Notes: generated from the letters alone by a model not told the origin. Shown: positions 54,097 to 64,000, counted from the stretch's first letter. The stretch: DNA of 64,000 nucleotides from Dama dama (GCF_033118175.1 NC_083695.1:34117607-34181606); one strand, 5' to 3'. Numbers and translations: made by a program.

Positions 54097-54250
54097 CTTT
54101 TAAAAATTTATTTTTTTTATTGAAGGATAGTTGCTTTATATAATTTTGTTCTTTTCTGTCAAACCTCAACATGAATCAGCCATAGGTATATATATATCCC
54201 CTCCTTTTTGAACCTCCCTCCCCATCCCACCCCTCTAAGTTGATATAGGT
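54097..54250 (-). mobile_element. L1-BT 3' end, antisense, in composite insert
   Basis: A T-rich start (reverse poly-A) and L1-BT 3' UTR in reverse ('caacatgaatcagccatagg' near 54168), about 150 bp. It joins directly to BovB in the opposite orientation, with no duplication between the two. Confidence 0.88.
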
Positions 54251-55345
54251 TGATCTATGCCAAAGCCTTTGACTGTGTGGATCACAATAAACTGTGAAAA
54301 ATTCTGAAAGAGATGGGAATACCAGACCACCTGACCGACCTCTTGAAAAACCTATATGCAGGTCAGGAAGCAACAGTTAGAACTGGACATGGACCAACAG
54401 ACTGGTTCCAAATAGGAAAAGGAGTACGTCAAGGCTGTATATTGTCACCCTGCTTATTTAACTTATATGCAGAGTACATCATGAGAAATGCTGGGCTGGA
54501 AGAAGCACAAGCTGGAATCAAGATTGCCAGGAGAAATATCAATAACCTCAGATATGCAGATGACACCCCCCTTATGGCAGAAAGTGAAGAGGAACTGAAA
54601 AGCCTCTTGATGAAAGTGAAAGAGGAGAGTGAAAAGTTGGCTTAAAGCTCAACATTCAGAAAACTAAGATCATGGCATCCGGTCCCATCACTTCATGGGA
54701 AATAGATGGGGAAACAGTGGAAGCAGTGTCAGACTTTATTTTTGGGGGGGCTCCAAAATCACTGCAGATGGTGACTGCAGCCATGAAATTAAAAGATGCT
54801 TACTCCTTGGAAGGAAAGTTATGACCAACCTAGATGGCATGTTAAAAAGCAGAGACATTACTTTGCCAACAAAGGTCCATCTGGTCAAGGCTATGGTTTT
54901 TCCAGTGGTCATGTATGGATGTGAGAGCTGGACAGTGAAGAAAGCTGAGCGCCAAAGAATTGATGCTTTTGAACTGTGGTGTTGGAAAAGACTCTTGAGA
55001 GTCCCTTGGACTGCAAGGAGATCCAACCAGTCTATCCTAAAGGAGATCTGTCCAGGGTGTTAATTGGAAGGACTGATGCTTCCAATACTGAAGCTGAAAC
55101 TCCAATACTTTGGCCACCTCATGTGAAGAGTTGACTCATTGGAAAAGACCCTGATGCCGGGAGGGATTGGGGGCAGGAGGAGAAGGGGATGACAGAGGAT
55201 GAGATGCTGGATGGCATCACTGACCTGATGGACATGAGTTTGAGTAAACTCTGGGAGTTGGTGATGGACAGGGAGGCCTGGCATGCTGCGATTCATGGGG
55301 TCACAATGAGTCGGATATGACTGAGTGATGGAACTGAACTGAGGC
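54251..55345 (+). mobile_element. BovB LINE, 5'-truncated, sense
   Basis: Starts inside the reverse transcriptase ('ctatgccaaagcctttgact') and runs to a complete BovB 3' end ('gatggaactgaactgagg'). It is one of the better preserved BovB pieces in the window. Confidence 0.93.
54313..55063 (+). pseudogene. BovB reverse transcriptase and downstream remnant
   Basis: The first frame (54313-54645) holds reverse transcriptase motifs: 'GVRQGCILSPCLFNLY' and the catalytic 'YADD' in 'LRYADDTPLMAES'. The second frame (54695-55063) holds 'CESWTVKKAERQRIDAFELW'. A frameshift with loss of a few codons near 54640-54700 separates them. The N-terminal endonuclease is absent. Inactive. Confidence 0.85.
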
Positions 55346-55383
55346 TGAATAATAGTCTATTGTTTATATGTACCACCTCTTCT
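55346..55383. repeat. right copy of long target duplication
   Basis: The partner of 54060-54096. After it the L1 continues uninterrupted ('ttatccattcctctgttagt'). Confidence 0.85.
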
Positions 55384-55505
55384 TTATCCATTCCTCTGTT
55401 AGTGGACATTTAGGTTTCGTCCATGTCTTGGTTATTGTATATAATGGTGCAATGAACATTGGGGTGCATGTATCTTTTTGAATTATAATTTTCTCCTTAC
55501 TATCA
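55384..55505 (-). mobile_element. ruminant L1, antisense, continuation
   Basis: Resumes the L1 cut at 54096: 'tggacatttaggtttcgtcc' and 'ggggtgcatgtatctttttg'. Confidence 0.85.
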
Positions 55506-55599
55506 TTATGTATTATTTGGGAGTTTTAAAAATAATTTTTTAAAAGTCAAGAAAACAATGCAATTTTGTTAAGAAGAATGAAGCATATCAGTGTTACTG

Positions 55600-55744
55600 A
55601 AAAAGTAAGATGGGAAGAGAAAATCTGGGTAAATGTAGATCAGATGTCTAAAAGTGGTTGTCTTGGGGAGCTAAGATTATAGAAGACTTTCATTTTCAAG
55701 TTAATCCTTTCTGTAACATTTTTATAATAGATATTTCAAAACAA
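55600..55744 (+). repeat. old L1 3' UTR fragment, sense
   Basis: 'aaagtggttgtcttggggag' and 'gactttcattttcaagttaa' resemble the 3' UTR of old L1M elements. Confidence 0.45.
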
Positions 55745-55970
55745 TTTTTTTTTATGGCTGCACTGGATCTTTGTAGCACTGCAAAGGCTTCTCATTGTAG
55801 TGGCTTCTCTTGTTGCAGAGCACAGGCTCTAGGACACGGGCTTCAGTAGTTGTGGCTCTCAGGCTTAGTTGCCCTGCGGTATGTGGGGATCTTCCTGGAC
55901 TAGGGATCAAACCCATGTCCCCTGCATTGGTAGGCAGATTCTTAACCACTGAACCGCTAGGGAAATACCA
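55745..55970 (-). mobile_element. long CHR-type SINE, antisense
   Basis: Reverse complement of the long cetartiodactyl SINE: a T-run, repeated 'cttctcattgtagtggcttc'-like units, 'gatcttcctggactaggga' and the head 'ttaaccactgaaccgctagg'. Confidence 0.85.
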
Positions 55971-57329
55971 GTATTTATATATTTTTAAGTTACTGTAATA
56001 ATAATAATTTAAAAAGCAACATTTTAAGTCAACCTGGGGGATTGTCAGATTGACTACCTTTTATGAAAATTAAGAAACCTAATCAAGACTTATCCAAATG
56101 AATGGGTACCCTACTTCTGTTGGGCAGTGAGCCAGAAGAGAATCTGTAAGAAAGATAAGAATTTTTCTCAAGGAAACAGTAGCTGTCTGTTCTGGCACAC
56201 AAGATGAATGATCCCCACTCTGGCCTCTCAGAGCACTGATGCTTACCTGGGTTGGAGCTTATGGCAAAATCCAGAGGCTGGTGTGGTTCTGAAAAAAATC
56301 ACATTTAAAAATTATTGTTGTTTCATGGTAAAATAATATATTTGAATTATTACTTAATTTTTAACATTCTGGCTATTTCCTTCTCTTTGTCTCTCCCCGA
56401 CTCCCTCTCTTTTCAAGGTAGCCTGTTCTATACTGGGTGCCTCAGGGAAGAGATGGGGCAGCAAAAAGAGAAAAAAAAAAGCCTCATCGTTGCTTTTGAC
56501 TTTCAAAGACTTAGGGACAAAGACCTAGGTAAAGAAAAAATAATGATCAGAGAGACTATCTTACTCTCAAGAGTAGAAAATGGGGAAACAGGAGAATTAG
56601 AGGGGAGGATGCTAGGAGGTTTGAGGCCGATGCTGGTGGTGCAGAGACAGCCTCCAGGGAGCTCAGAACTTCCTCTCAGAGAAGATGAATCAACACCCTG
56701 GTCCACAGCCTCCGTCTAAGGGCTGAGAGGGGCATCAGGAAAGTCCTGGAGTCCTGCAAGGCTTCAGGAGAGGGTAGCTCCCACTTCTCTCTCTAGGCAA
56801 CTGCTTTAGTCTTTTCTCTCACTGTCAAACATCTTTTCTTGTTCCTCTTTCTGGTTGGCTGAACATGGCTGCTTCCAGGTTTCCTGCCTTGATTTAACAC
56901 CCAGAGCCAGGCTGACTTCTCTCTTGATTTTCTAACCCTTGCTCCTGGAGCCATCTGTGATTGGCCTAGCTTGGATCAGGTGCCCAATCGGCATCCCCAG
57001 GCACCCCTGGACCATTCTGCTGTGTTTAGGGGCTGAGATCTCTGTTGCAGTCACATTTGGTGTCAGCTTTCCCTTTAACCCAGTCCTGACTTCCTAGTTT
57101 CCTTACAGGTGGCACTTCCCCATAAACCTGCTATGTGCAGCTCTCCATCATCTCAGCATCTATTTCCAATCTAAGATACTTGCCTTGCAGACTTTGTCCC
57201 TATAGGATATCTGTGGTCAACACTAAGGGCTGTGGTCACTTACCTGTCTGGAAAGTGCTTCCTTGGAAAGCGAGGGGGCTCCAAACACCATTCCACATCA
57301 GCAGACAGTGGGAGATTGAGGGAAGAGCA
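55971..57329. other. single-copy DNA
   Basis: The largest frame (56315-56719 +) has no recognisable domain and its central part is low-complexity, lysine-rich. No gene called. Confidence 0.45.
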
Positions 57330-57540
57330 CTGGGATGAGAAAGTTTGGGAGCCCTGGGTTCTGCCACTGGTGAACTGTGTGACTTGGCCAGTCAGTTACT
57401 CCTCTGACTCACAAGTTTCTCAAATGCAAAACAAGGATAAGAATTTCCCACCTCACAGGGTTAATTCAGAGTTCATTTAGAGGATCTAAGTAAATGGGTC
57501 TCTAACAGTGCTTGGCACAAAGTAGAAATATGATACATAT
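57330..57540 (+). repeat. MIR SINE
   Basis: A sense MIR: 'ggtgaactgtgtgacttggc', 'cacctcacagggttaattca' and 'aacagtgcttggcacaaagt'. Confidence 0.82.
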
Positions 57541-57769
57541 GTGAAAAGGTTGGCTTTCCGAGCTTCCTGCCCATCTCCATACCTTCCTCCCTCTGTCCCC
57601 ACACCCATCGCACTCTTTCATACCAGGACAGGTGTGGCCATCAGCCGAAGGACCACATGACCCTCACCAGGAACCTATAGCTTCATGACCTGTTATCACT
57701 TTCTTTGGCTCGCTGCAGAGACTTTGCATACATTGTATGCATGTTAAGTTATTCTGAAAAAACAAGTCA

Positions 57770-58221
57770 TAGTGTGTCATGTTCTCTGCTCAGAAGGCTT
57801 CCCATCCCACTTAGGATCTAGCACGCTGGCCCTATCATCATTCTGATCCTTTTCTGCTCTTCATCCTCTCACTTTCTCCAGCCATGTTTGTCTCCTAGCT
57901 ATGTGTCAAACACACTAGGCGTATTCCCACCCCAGGGCCTTTGCACATACCACTCCCTCTCGCTGCAATGCTCTTCCACCTGGCTCAGTCTCTCACACCT
58001 TCAGGTTCTTACATAAAGTCAGTGAGACCTTTCCTGACATCCCCATCCCCATTTAAAATAGCAAATTTTATTTGCATTAAATAAAATTTAATTTTAGCAT
58101 TGCCTGTTAGCTTTGCCTTAGCATTGTCTCTCCCCTCTCCACTTTAGCGCTTGTTAACATCTGACATGCCTTGTATTTTATTTATTCATTGTTTATCTTT
58201 ATTAGAATGTAGACTCCATGA
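57770..58221 (+). repeat. L2 LINE, sense, first part
   Basis: A long L2 3' region: 'cagggcctttgcacatacca', 'ctcttccacctggctcagtc' and 'agtgagacctttcctgacat', up to 'agaatgtagactccatga', where a Bov-A2 SINE interrupts it. Confidence 0.9.
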
Positions 58222-58489
58222 CGGGGAAGGCAATGGCACCCCACTCCAGTACTCTTGCCTGGAAAATGCCATGGACGGAGGAGCCTGGTAGGCTACACTC
58301 CATGGGGTCGCCAAGAGTCGGACACGACTGAGCTTCTTCACTTTCACTTTTCACTTTCATGCACTGGAGAGGGAAATGGCAGCCCACTCCAGTATTCTTG
58401 CCTGGAGAATCCCAGGGATGGGAGCCTGATGGGCTGCCGTCTATGGGGTCACACAGAGTTGGACATGACTGACGTGATGTAGCAGCAGC
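58222..58489 (+). mobile_element. Bov-A2 SINE (dimer), sense
   Basis: Two Bov-A monomers with the linker 'ttcacttttcactttcatgc' and an AGC tail. Exact 11-bp target duplication 'agactccatga' at 58211-58221 and 58490-58500. Confidence 0.97.
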
Positions 58490-58607
58490 AGACTCCATGA
58501 GGACAGGGCATTTTGCCCGTTTCATTCTCTACTGTGGCCCATGACAGTATCTGGCATTCTATAAATGCTCAGTATAATTTTGTTAAATGAATGAATGAAT
58601 GTGTTTA
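58490..58607 (+). repeat. L2 LINE, sense, 3' terminus
   Basis: Continues the L2 after the SINE: 'gaggacagggcattttgccc' and the terminal 'gttaaatgaatgaatgaatg'. Confidence 0.9.
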
Positions 58608-58976
58608 CAGGCACTTGAAACTGAAGAGAGCAAGCCCCTAGTGAAAGCAATGGTAAATCAGTGTCAGCCCATGGGAAATGAGGGACAAAAGACCCAAGCT
58701 TAGCTAGAATCTCTAAGGTTTCTTGCCAGGCCAAAGCAGGAGCCAGGCTCTGCCCTGCTGCACCTGCCTGAGAGTGTGTTGCGGGCAGGAGCCACCTGTC
58801 TGTTAGCTGAGTGTCCGCCTTAGTCCCTAGCAGGTAGCAGATGCTCAGTGAATGTTTGCTGGTTATGCCAATGCATCAGGGTGCTGGGAGCCGAGGGGCA
58901 GTAGCTATGCCTTTGGTCACAGAGGGAAAGATGCTGATATATTCACCTGCCTCTTATCTCAGCCCTTGGTATTGGC
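58608..58976. other. single-copy DNA
   Basis: Includes an L2-like tail phrase ('agatgctcagtgaatgtttg' near 58839). No gene. Confidence 0.4.
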
Positions 58977-59271
58977 CAGTGTTTCCCAACGTGTGTTCTG
59001 TAGAACCCCAGTGCTAATTCGTGTTATGGATGCCAATAGGTGTTAAGTGGGAAAAGTGTTTTGTGGTCAAAACAAACTTGAGAAATGCTGGATTAAATAA
59101 CGTAAAACAAGTTTCCTGACTTTGGGACTCTTAAGAGCCTTTAATATGTCAATATAAATTATAAATCCAAGAGGGGGCTTATATTTTGAAAATGTTTCCA
59201 TACTTATCTGACCACAAAACACATTTTTCAAAGAGAGTGGGGTTCCACTGAGTTTTCTTTGGGAAACACTG
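58977..59271. mobile_element. non-autonomous hAT-type element with perfect TIRs
   Basis: Perfect 13-bp terminal inverted repeats 'cagtgtttcccaa' (58977-58989) and 'ttgggaaacactg' (59259-59271) bound a 295-bp non-coding element. The CAGTG... end and the size fit MER-class hAT elements. The 8-bp target duplication is no longer clear. Family not named. Confidence 0.8.
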
Positions 59272-59299
59272 ACCTGGCTCACACCTATCAGACACAGGA

Positions 59300-59440
59300 G
59301 AAATTTGGGAGGAAATCTAGTGCATCACTCCCTCTTCACAGAGGAGGCAAGAGAGGCGAAGACCAAAGAAGTATAAAGGGATGGATTGCAGGAAACACAG
59401 CAAGCTGGGTTCTGAGCTGAAATTCAGCTCTGGTCTCCAG
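59300..59440 (-). repeat. possible MIR fragment, antisense
   Basis: 'cttcacagaggaggcaagag' resembles the reverse MIR 'gatgaggaaactgaggc' region. Weak. Confidence 0.3.
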
Positions 59441-59689
59441 GACACTTGCTGCCTTTGGTCGTAACTTCTGTGGTTCTGAACTCTGGCTTGTCAGGCCCAC
59501 TTTGCTTACTTGCACTCTCAGAGTCACAGAGACTAGGAATAGGAAGGCCCTCAGAGACATGGAAGTTCCACTCCTAACCTCACTGCCTGTTTGTGACCCC
59601 AGCTTCCTGGCCATGACCCACCTCTGGGCTTGTAACGTGTACCCGGCTATCCAGTGCTCCTCACCAACACCTCCCCCTCTGCCCATCAA

Positions 59690-59850
59690 CCCTGGTTTTC
59701 AAAGTGTGGCCCCAGGACCAGCAACATCAGTACCATCTGAGAACTTGCTAGAAATACAATTCTTTGACCTTATCTCGGACTTACTGAATAAGAAACTCAG
59801 GAGGCAGAGGCCAGCAATCTGTGTTTTAAAAAGCCCTCAGGTGGTGCTTC
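59690..59850 (+). repeat. MER5A hAT relic, first part
   Basis: Good match to MER5A in sense orientation: 'caaagtgtggccccaggacc', 'gagaacttgctagaaataca' and 'ccagcaatctgtgttttaaa'. Interrupted by an L1. Confidence 0.85.
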
Positions 59851-60683
59851 TTTTTAATTTTATTGGATTATAGTTAATTTACAATTTTGTGTGAGTTCTG
59901 GTGGACAGCAAATTGATTCAGTTATACATATACATATATTCATTCTTTTTCAGATTCTTTCCCCATATAGATTATGGAAGAATATTGAGTAGAGTTCCCT
60001 GTGCTGTATAGCAGGTCCTTGTTAGTTACCTGTTTTATATATGTGTGTGTATATATATATATATAAAATGTATATAAAAATATTACACACTACATACATA
60101 AATGTATATATATGTGTGTGTAGTGTGTATGTTAATCCCATAGTGTGTATGTTGATCCCCAGCTCCTAGTTTATCCTTCCCCCCAGCCCATGTTTCCTCT
60201 TTCGTAAACATAAGTTTGTTTTCATTATCTATATTTATAAAACAGAACTTATTTTCTGCTTTGTAAATAAGTTCATTTGTATCATTTTTCAAAATTAGAT
60301 TCCATGTATGAGTGATGTCATGTAATATCTGTCTTTCTCTTGTCTGACTTCACTTTAGTATGATAATCTCTAGCTCCATGCATGTTGCTGAAAATGGCAT
60401 TATTTCATTCTTTTTTGTGGCCAAGTAATATTCCATTGTATATATGCACCACACCTTCTTTATCCGTTCTGTTGATGGGCATTTAGGTTGTGTCCACGTC
60501 TTGGCTACTGTAAATAGTGCTGCCATGAACTTAGGGGTGCATGTATCTTTCTGAATGATGATTTTCTCTGGATACATGCCCAGGATTGGGATTGTTGGAT
60601 CACATGGTAGTTCTATTTTTAGTTTTTTTTTTTTTTCCAAGGAGCCTCCATACTATTCTGTATAGTGGTTGTACCAATTTGCC
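59851..60683 (-). mobile_element. ruminant L1 3' end, antisense, in MER5A
   Basis: The 3' UTR in reverse ('ttatagttaatttacaattt' near 59868) through the ORF2 end. The minus-strand frame 60350-60640 has 'CIYTMEYYLATKKNEIMPF'. AT microsatellite-like sequence at 60040-60120. Both flanks carry related MER5A words ('ccctcaggtggtgctt' and 'cccttagatgctttt'), a degraded target duplication. Confidence 0.88.
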
Positions 60684-60725
60684 CTTAGATGCTTTTGACT
60701 CACACTGAGGTTTACCAACCGCTGC
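60684..60725 (+). repeat. MER5A hAT relic, 3' end
   Basis: 'tgactcacactgaggtttac' followed by 'caaccgctg' is the end of MER5A displaced by the L1. Confidence 0.75.
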
Positions 60726-61664
60726 TCTCAGCTGGCTGACTCCGCTCAAGCAGCTGAGGGAAAGGCCTTTTCTTAACCTCCAGGCCCTCCAGTAAGCAGA
60801 GCAGGCACCTTCTCTTTTCTCAGTAAGGGTCATGGAAAACTCCAGACACAAAATCTTTTTTAGAGATTCCTGTAGTTCAGTGGGTTCCAACCACTTGAAC
60901 TCGGTGCCCTGAAGTGAACCTAAGCCCTGAGGTTAATTTATATCAGCCCCATTTTATTAGTTGGTCTAACTGATAGATACAATTTTATAAAACAGCCCTG
61001 GGTTGGAGGTGGTTCAGGGTTGAGTTGCATCTGTCAACACAGTCAGCACCCCCTCTGAAAGAAATCACAGCGGGAGGAAGGCTGTACTTAGCCTGCTTTG
61101 AGGGATCTGGACATGTCTGAGGCTTACCTCGGTCCCCTTAAGCCGAGGTGGGACCCTTTCAGTGCACCAGGAGAAGTGCTTCAGTTGGATTTAGTAACTC
61201 AATTCTGGGACATTTTCCTCTCAAATCCATCTGCTTCCTATATTTCCCTCCAGGCTGATGTGGGCCTGACTCAATGGTGACCTCAGGGTTGCTGCACTGA
61301 ATAATTCTCAGGAATGCCATTGTGTGCAATGCAAAGTCTATGTGGCCAGAAGTGGTGGTCCTCAGACCCCTATTCTCTTCCTTCAGAGAGAGGATAACCC
61401 CTCTTCCTGCTCTCCACCCACTCCTCATTCTTCAGGTGAACAGGAAGGCCTTCAGAAGGGCCCATTGGAAGGTTGGCTGAGAGAAGGGGGGGTGGTTCTA
61501 TCTGCTTGCTTCTGAGAGACGCAGCCGTGAAAGTCTCCATGTTGCATCTCCTGTCATGGGGAGAGTATTGGTCACCCACTTACTCATTCACTCACTGACT
61601 CACTCACTCAGCCCGGGCAGCAGAGCCAGCTGCTGTGGCAGCCCTCCATCCATCCTCGTCATTC
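60726..61664. other. single-copy DNA
   Basis: No gene or clear repeat. A 'cactcactgactcactcac' tract lies near 61592. Confidence 0.4.
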
Positions 61665-61850
61665 AGGGGCCTCTGAAAGTGCGCCTGTCAATATAATGCA
61701 CGGCCTGTTGAGGGGAAGTGACATTTTGAATAGTGGACACTTTTCCAGGAGCATTCATCCTGGGTCAGCCTCATGATAAATAAACACGTGTGGCGTCTGG
61801 AGTCAGCAGGCAGGATACAATGACCGAGACGCCGGCCCAGATGCACATAC
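61665..61850. promoter_or_regulatory. candidate conserved non-coding element
   Basis: Repeat-free, CpG-retaining block with HOX/TALE-like 'cgcctgtcaatataatgc' (61682) and 'tcatgataaataaacacg' (61771). Inferred from motifs. Confidence 0.35.
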
Positions 61851-62005
61851 CATAAGGCTGCGCTGACGGGGTAGAGGTAGGATGTGAGAGCAGGGGGAGA
61901 GGGAAGGCTCTGGGAGCAGACTTGGGCAAGAATTTATCTCCCTTCTTCCTGGCACCTCCGGGGGAAACAGGAAGCAAAGGGAGCTTCAATTTCCCTTTAT
62001 CCCTG

Positions 62006-62023
62006 AACCACCAGAGGGGGGTT
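62006..62023 (+). promoter_or_regulatory. CTCF-like motif
   Basis: The core 'ccaccagaggggg' matches the CTCF consensus except for the C after GG. Repeat-free context. Binding not shown. Confidence 0.33.
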
Positions 62024-62084
62024 CCCATCACCCCCTTTGCTCCTCACCTGTCCACCCCCCTGCAAAAAGAACCCCAGTCCCTAT

Positions 62085-62900
62085 CTTAATTACCCCTAAC
62101 AGTGTCCTAAACAAAGTATTTATAAGGCTTACTGCGTTTGTCTTCCCGTTCCTATTAATAAAGTCTGGGAATGGAGGGAAGAAATATGGGTGGGTGACAG
62201 AGTTTTTAATGGTGCCTCACCTTAAATGCATTTTAAAATATGTAAATCAATAAAAAAATTATTTGTAATAGCAGCCTAAGAGTGCTGGTTAGCCTGGCGC
62301 GGAGTGAAATGCATGCTACAAGCCCTATTACCATACATCCTGGGAGCTGTAGTTAGGATTAATCTGTCAAAGGGGATGGTTTAGTGTTGATGAATATGAC
62401 ATGTGACCATTAACGATGTTGATTTTATCTCCCGAGATTAGCATGATTTACTTCGGATGGATAATAATGTCATTTGCTTGATGCAGTAGATCTGTTTACG
62501 AGCTGATTAAATTGTAAGGCCTTGCCTCATTTCACGCTATTTGGTTTACAGCTTCATTACCACAATCACAAAAGCTGGGGAAATGTCCCACATTCCATGT
62601 CACAATAAATCACTGCTTCCCGTTGCTGGGATGGATTTTAGCAGTTCTGCCCAGCACGGACCATTCTTGGCTCCCTACTAATCTGTGATCCAGAATACAT
62701 TAGGGGGATCTTCAGGAACACTGGAATGAGAAGGGGCAGGAATCCTCTTGGATCTTTTAATTGAGATTAAGGAAGTCCTTGAGTAATTAGCTGTAACAAA
62801 TTAGCTTATCATTTAGACAGTGAAGTCACTGTTTTTGTTGCAGGGGCGATTACCATAAATACACAGAAAAGTGATGCTCAACGAATCGGAGGGATGCTCA
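62085..62900. promoter_or_regulatory. strong candidate enhancer / conserved non-coding block
   Basis: About 0.8 kb without any recognisable repeat and rich in homeodomain, GATA and forkhead-like words: 'cttaattacccc' (62086), 'ctaaacaaagtatttataag' (62107), 'agattagcatgattta' (62436), 'gataataatg' (62460) and 'gagtaattagctgtaac' (62782). A ZNF143-like site lies at 62335-62354. This is the densest motif cluster in the window. Activity and conservation are inferred only. Confidence 0.47.
62335..62354 (-). promoter_or_regulatory. ZNF143-like motif
   Basis: Read on the minus strand the site is 'ACTACAGCTCCCAGGATG', close to the ZNF143/STAF long motif with its ACTACA...TCCCAG core, which overlaps an RBPJ-like TCCCAG. 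It lies inside the motif-rich block. Confidence 0.5.
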
Positions 62901-63324
62901 TAAGCAAATTTCATTTTCACCCTGTTATCCTTCGCTCTGGGAGAGGGGTGACCTGGATGCAAGGTGTGTGTGGGGAGTGTGTGCGTTAGATTCTCCACCC
63001 TGCCATGCTTCTTCAAAGTGGGCAGGGTGGGCCTGTGCACCACGCACCCACAGCAGAGCCCTGGCCGCCTCAGCACCTTGGGGTGGGGTGTGCTAAAGCA
63101 GAGGGAAGAGTGGAGGGCACCTGGGTCAGAAGAGAAGCGTGTAAATCACAGACCTGTTCACGCCAACTCTGCATCCAGAGTGACCTGGCAGCGGGCTTCT
63201 CTACTCTGCATATAGGAGAAGGAGGGGGCACGTGGAATGGAAAAGACAGAGCCCTTTACCCCTCAAGAAGCTGGGGAGGCAGAAAACAGGCCGGAATGAC
63301 TGTGTTTCTAATAACACCATTTCT
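62901..63324. other. single-copy DNA
   Basis: Overlapping + strand frames at 62964-63215 and 63005-63346 have no known domain. Confidence 0.4.
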
Positions 63325-63520
63325 AATAACATCTAAGACTTTTTGAGTTCTTAGTAAATGCCAGGTCTTATTCTCACCACAGAAACCACTCTGTGAGGTT
63401 GGGATTATTATTCTCACTCCATGTTATAGATGAAGAGATGGAGCCTCTGTGGGAGGTTAAACACATGCCTAAGGTCACAGAGCTGGTCAGAGCAGAGGCG
63501 GAATTTGAACCCCGGTGACA
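63325..63520 (-). repeat. MIR SINE, antisense
   Basis: 'gttcttagtaaatgccaggt', 'gatgaagagatggagcctct', then 'cctaaggtcacagagctggt' and 'gaatttgaaccccgg'. Confidence 0.88.
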
Positions 63521-64000
63521 GGGCCCTGGAGCTTGGCATGGTGCCTGTAGGATGATGTTGTCTTTGGTTCAGAATGAGGCCATTGGGGCAAGGGTGGAGA
63601 CTTTTCAGGACTTTCACTTCTTACTCCTGAACTGAGGCCTGTGACCTTGAATGGGTCCTGTCTGCAATTAGTTAGGATCAGCAGTAAACAGGAGTGCTGA
63701 GGTCAGGTCTTAAATAGGAACTTTAGTCAGATTTTGTGATGAGCACTCACGAAAGATGCAAAACTATACTTTCTGAAGGTCAGGTCTTTGGGAATAAAAG
63801 CAATCATTTCAATGGGCACAGGTAACCTCTCTCTGCTTTTGGCTGAGTACCTCCCTAGGATGCTATGGGTCGAAGGGAAAGATTGTGAACCTCTGAAAGT
63901 TCTGCAGAAGAGGTGGTCCCATTCCAAAGCTCCATGCAGATTCACTTCTGAACTTGAGATGTGGTCCTCAGATGCCTGCATCCCTTAACCAGAGCTCATC
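63521..64000. other. single-copy DNA to window end
   Basis: No repeat recognised. The antiparallel short frames 63727-63981 and 63788-63988 have no domain. Confidence 0.4.

Noticed and set aside
56315..56719. 134-codon + strand frame with lysine-rich centre
   Set aside because: No recognisable domain, and the middle is an A-rich low-complexity stretch. No supporting context.
1..64000. CRISPR array, bacterial or phage system, operon-like gene set
   Set aside because: All recognisable elements are ruminant or mammalian repeats. No regularly spaced repeats, no operon structure and no prokaryotic genes were found.

Overview
The window is nuclear DNA from a ruminant, most likely a bovid (cattle or a close relative). 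The call rests on repeats recognised by eye: BovB (RTE-type) LINEs, tRNA-Glu-derived Bov-tA and Bov-A2 SINEs, cetartiodactyl CHR-type SINEs, ruminant L1 (L1-BT) copies, and older shared mammalian repeats (MIR, L2, MER5A, MER20, Tigger, old L1M). I find no host protein-coding exon, no intact tRNA or rRNA gene, no processed mRNA pseudogene and no CRISPR array. Every open reading frame that encodes something recognisable is a decayed piece of LINE ORF2, BovB reverse transcriptase or Tigger transposase.

Layout. Positions 1-180 look like the edge of a CpG-rich island, and 185-850 is repeat-free. From about 1.6 to 18.4 kb the DNA is almost solid LINE: old antisense L1M copies repeatedly invaded by BovB, L1-BT, SINEs and one solo LTR. 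From 19 to 32.6 kb it is mostly single-copy DNA with MIR, L2 and MER5A relics and a few SINEs. A ruminant L1 of about 2.4 kb fills 32.9-35.4 kb. From 35.4 to 44.7 kb single-copy DNA returns, with several repeat-free islands that look like conserved non-coding elements. At 44.7-47.1 kb, MER20, L1-BT with a 5S rRNA pseudogene inside it, and a Tigger element follow one another. At 49-50.5 kb there is a four-level nest (MIR, LTR, L1, SINE). The range 51.5-52.3 kb is a strong regulatory candidate. At 53.3-55.5 kb two ruminant L1 pieces face each other, and one carries a composite L1-BT/BovB insert. The range 61.7-62.9 kb is another strong regulatory candidate.

Interpretation. Many repeat-poor, homeodomain-motif-rich islands in gene-free DNA, with a CpG-rich edge at the left end, suggest intergenic or intronic regulatory territory of a developmental gene. 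I cannot name the locus, and conservation was not computed. The best specific observations are insertion structures: a 3'-truncated 5S rRNA retropseudogene with an 18-bp target-site duplication; an L1-BT/BovB composite flanked by a duplication of about 38 bp; a BovB whose 3' half is inverted; tandem L1-BT 3' ends inside one target-site duplication; and a twin-primed L1 inside an LTR inside a MIR. No new multi-gene system is visible.
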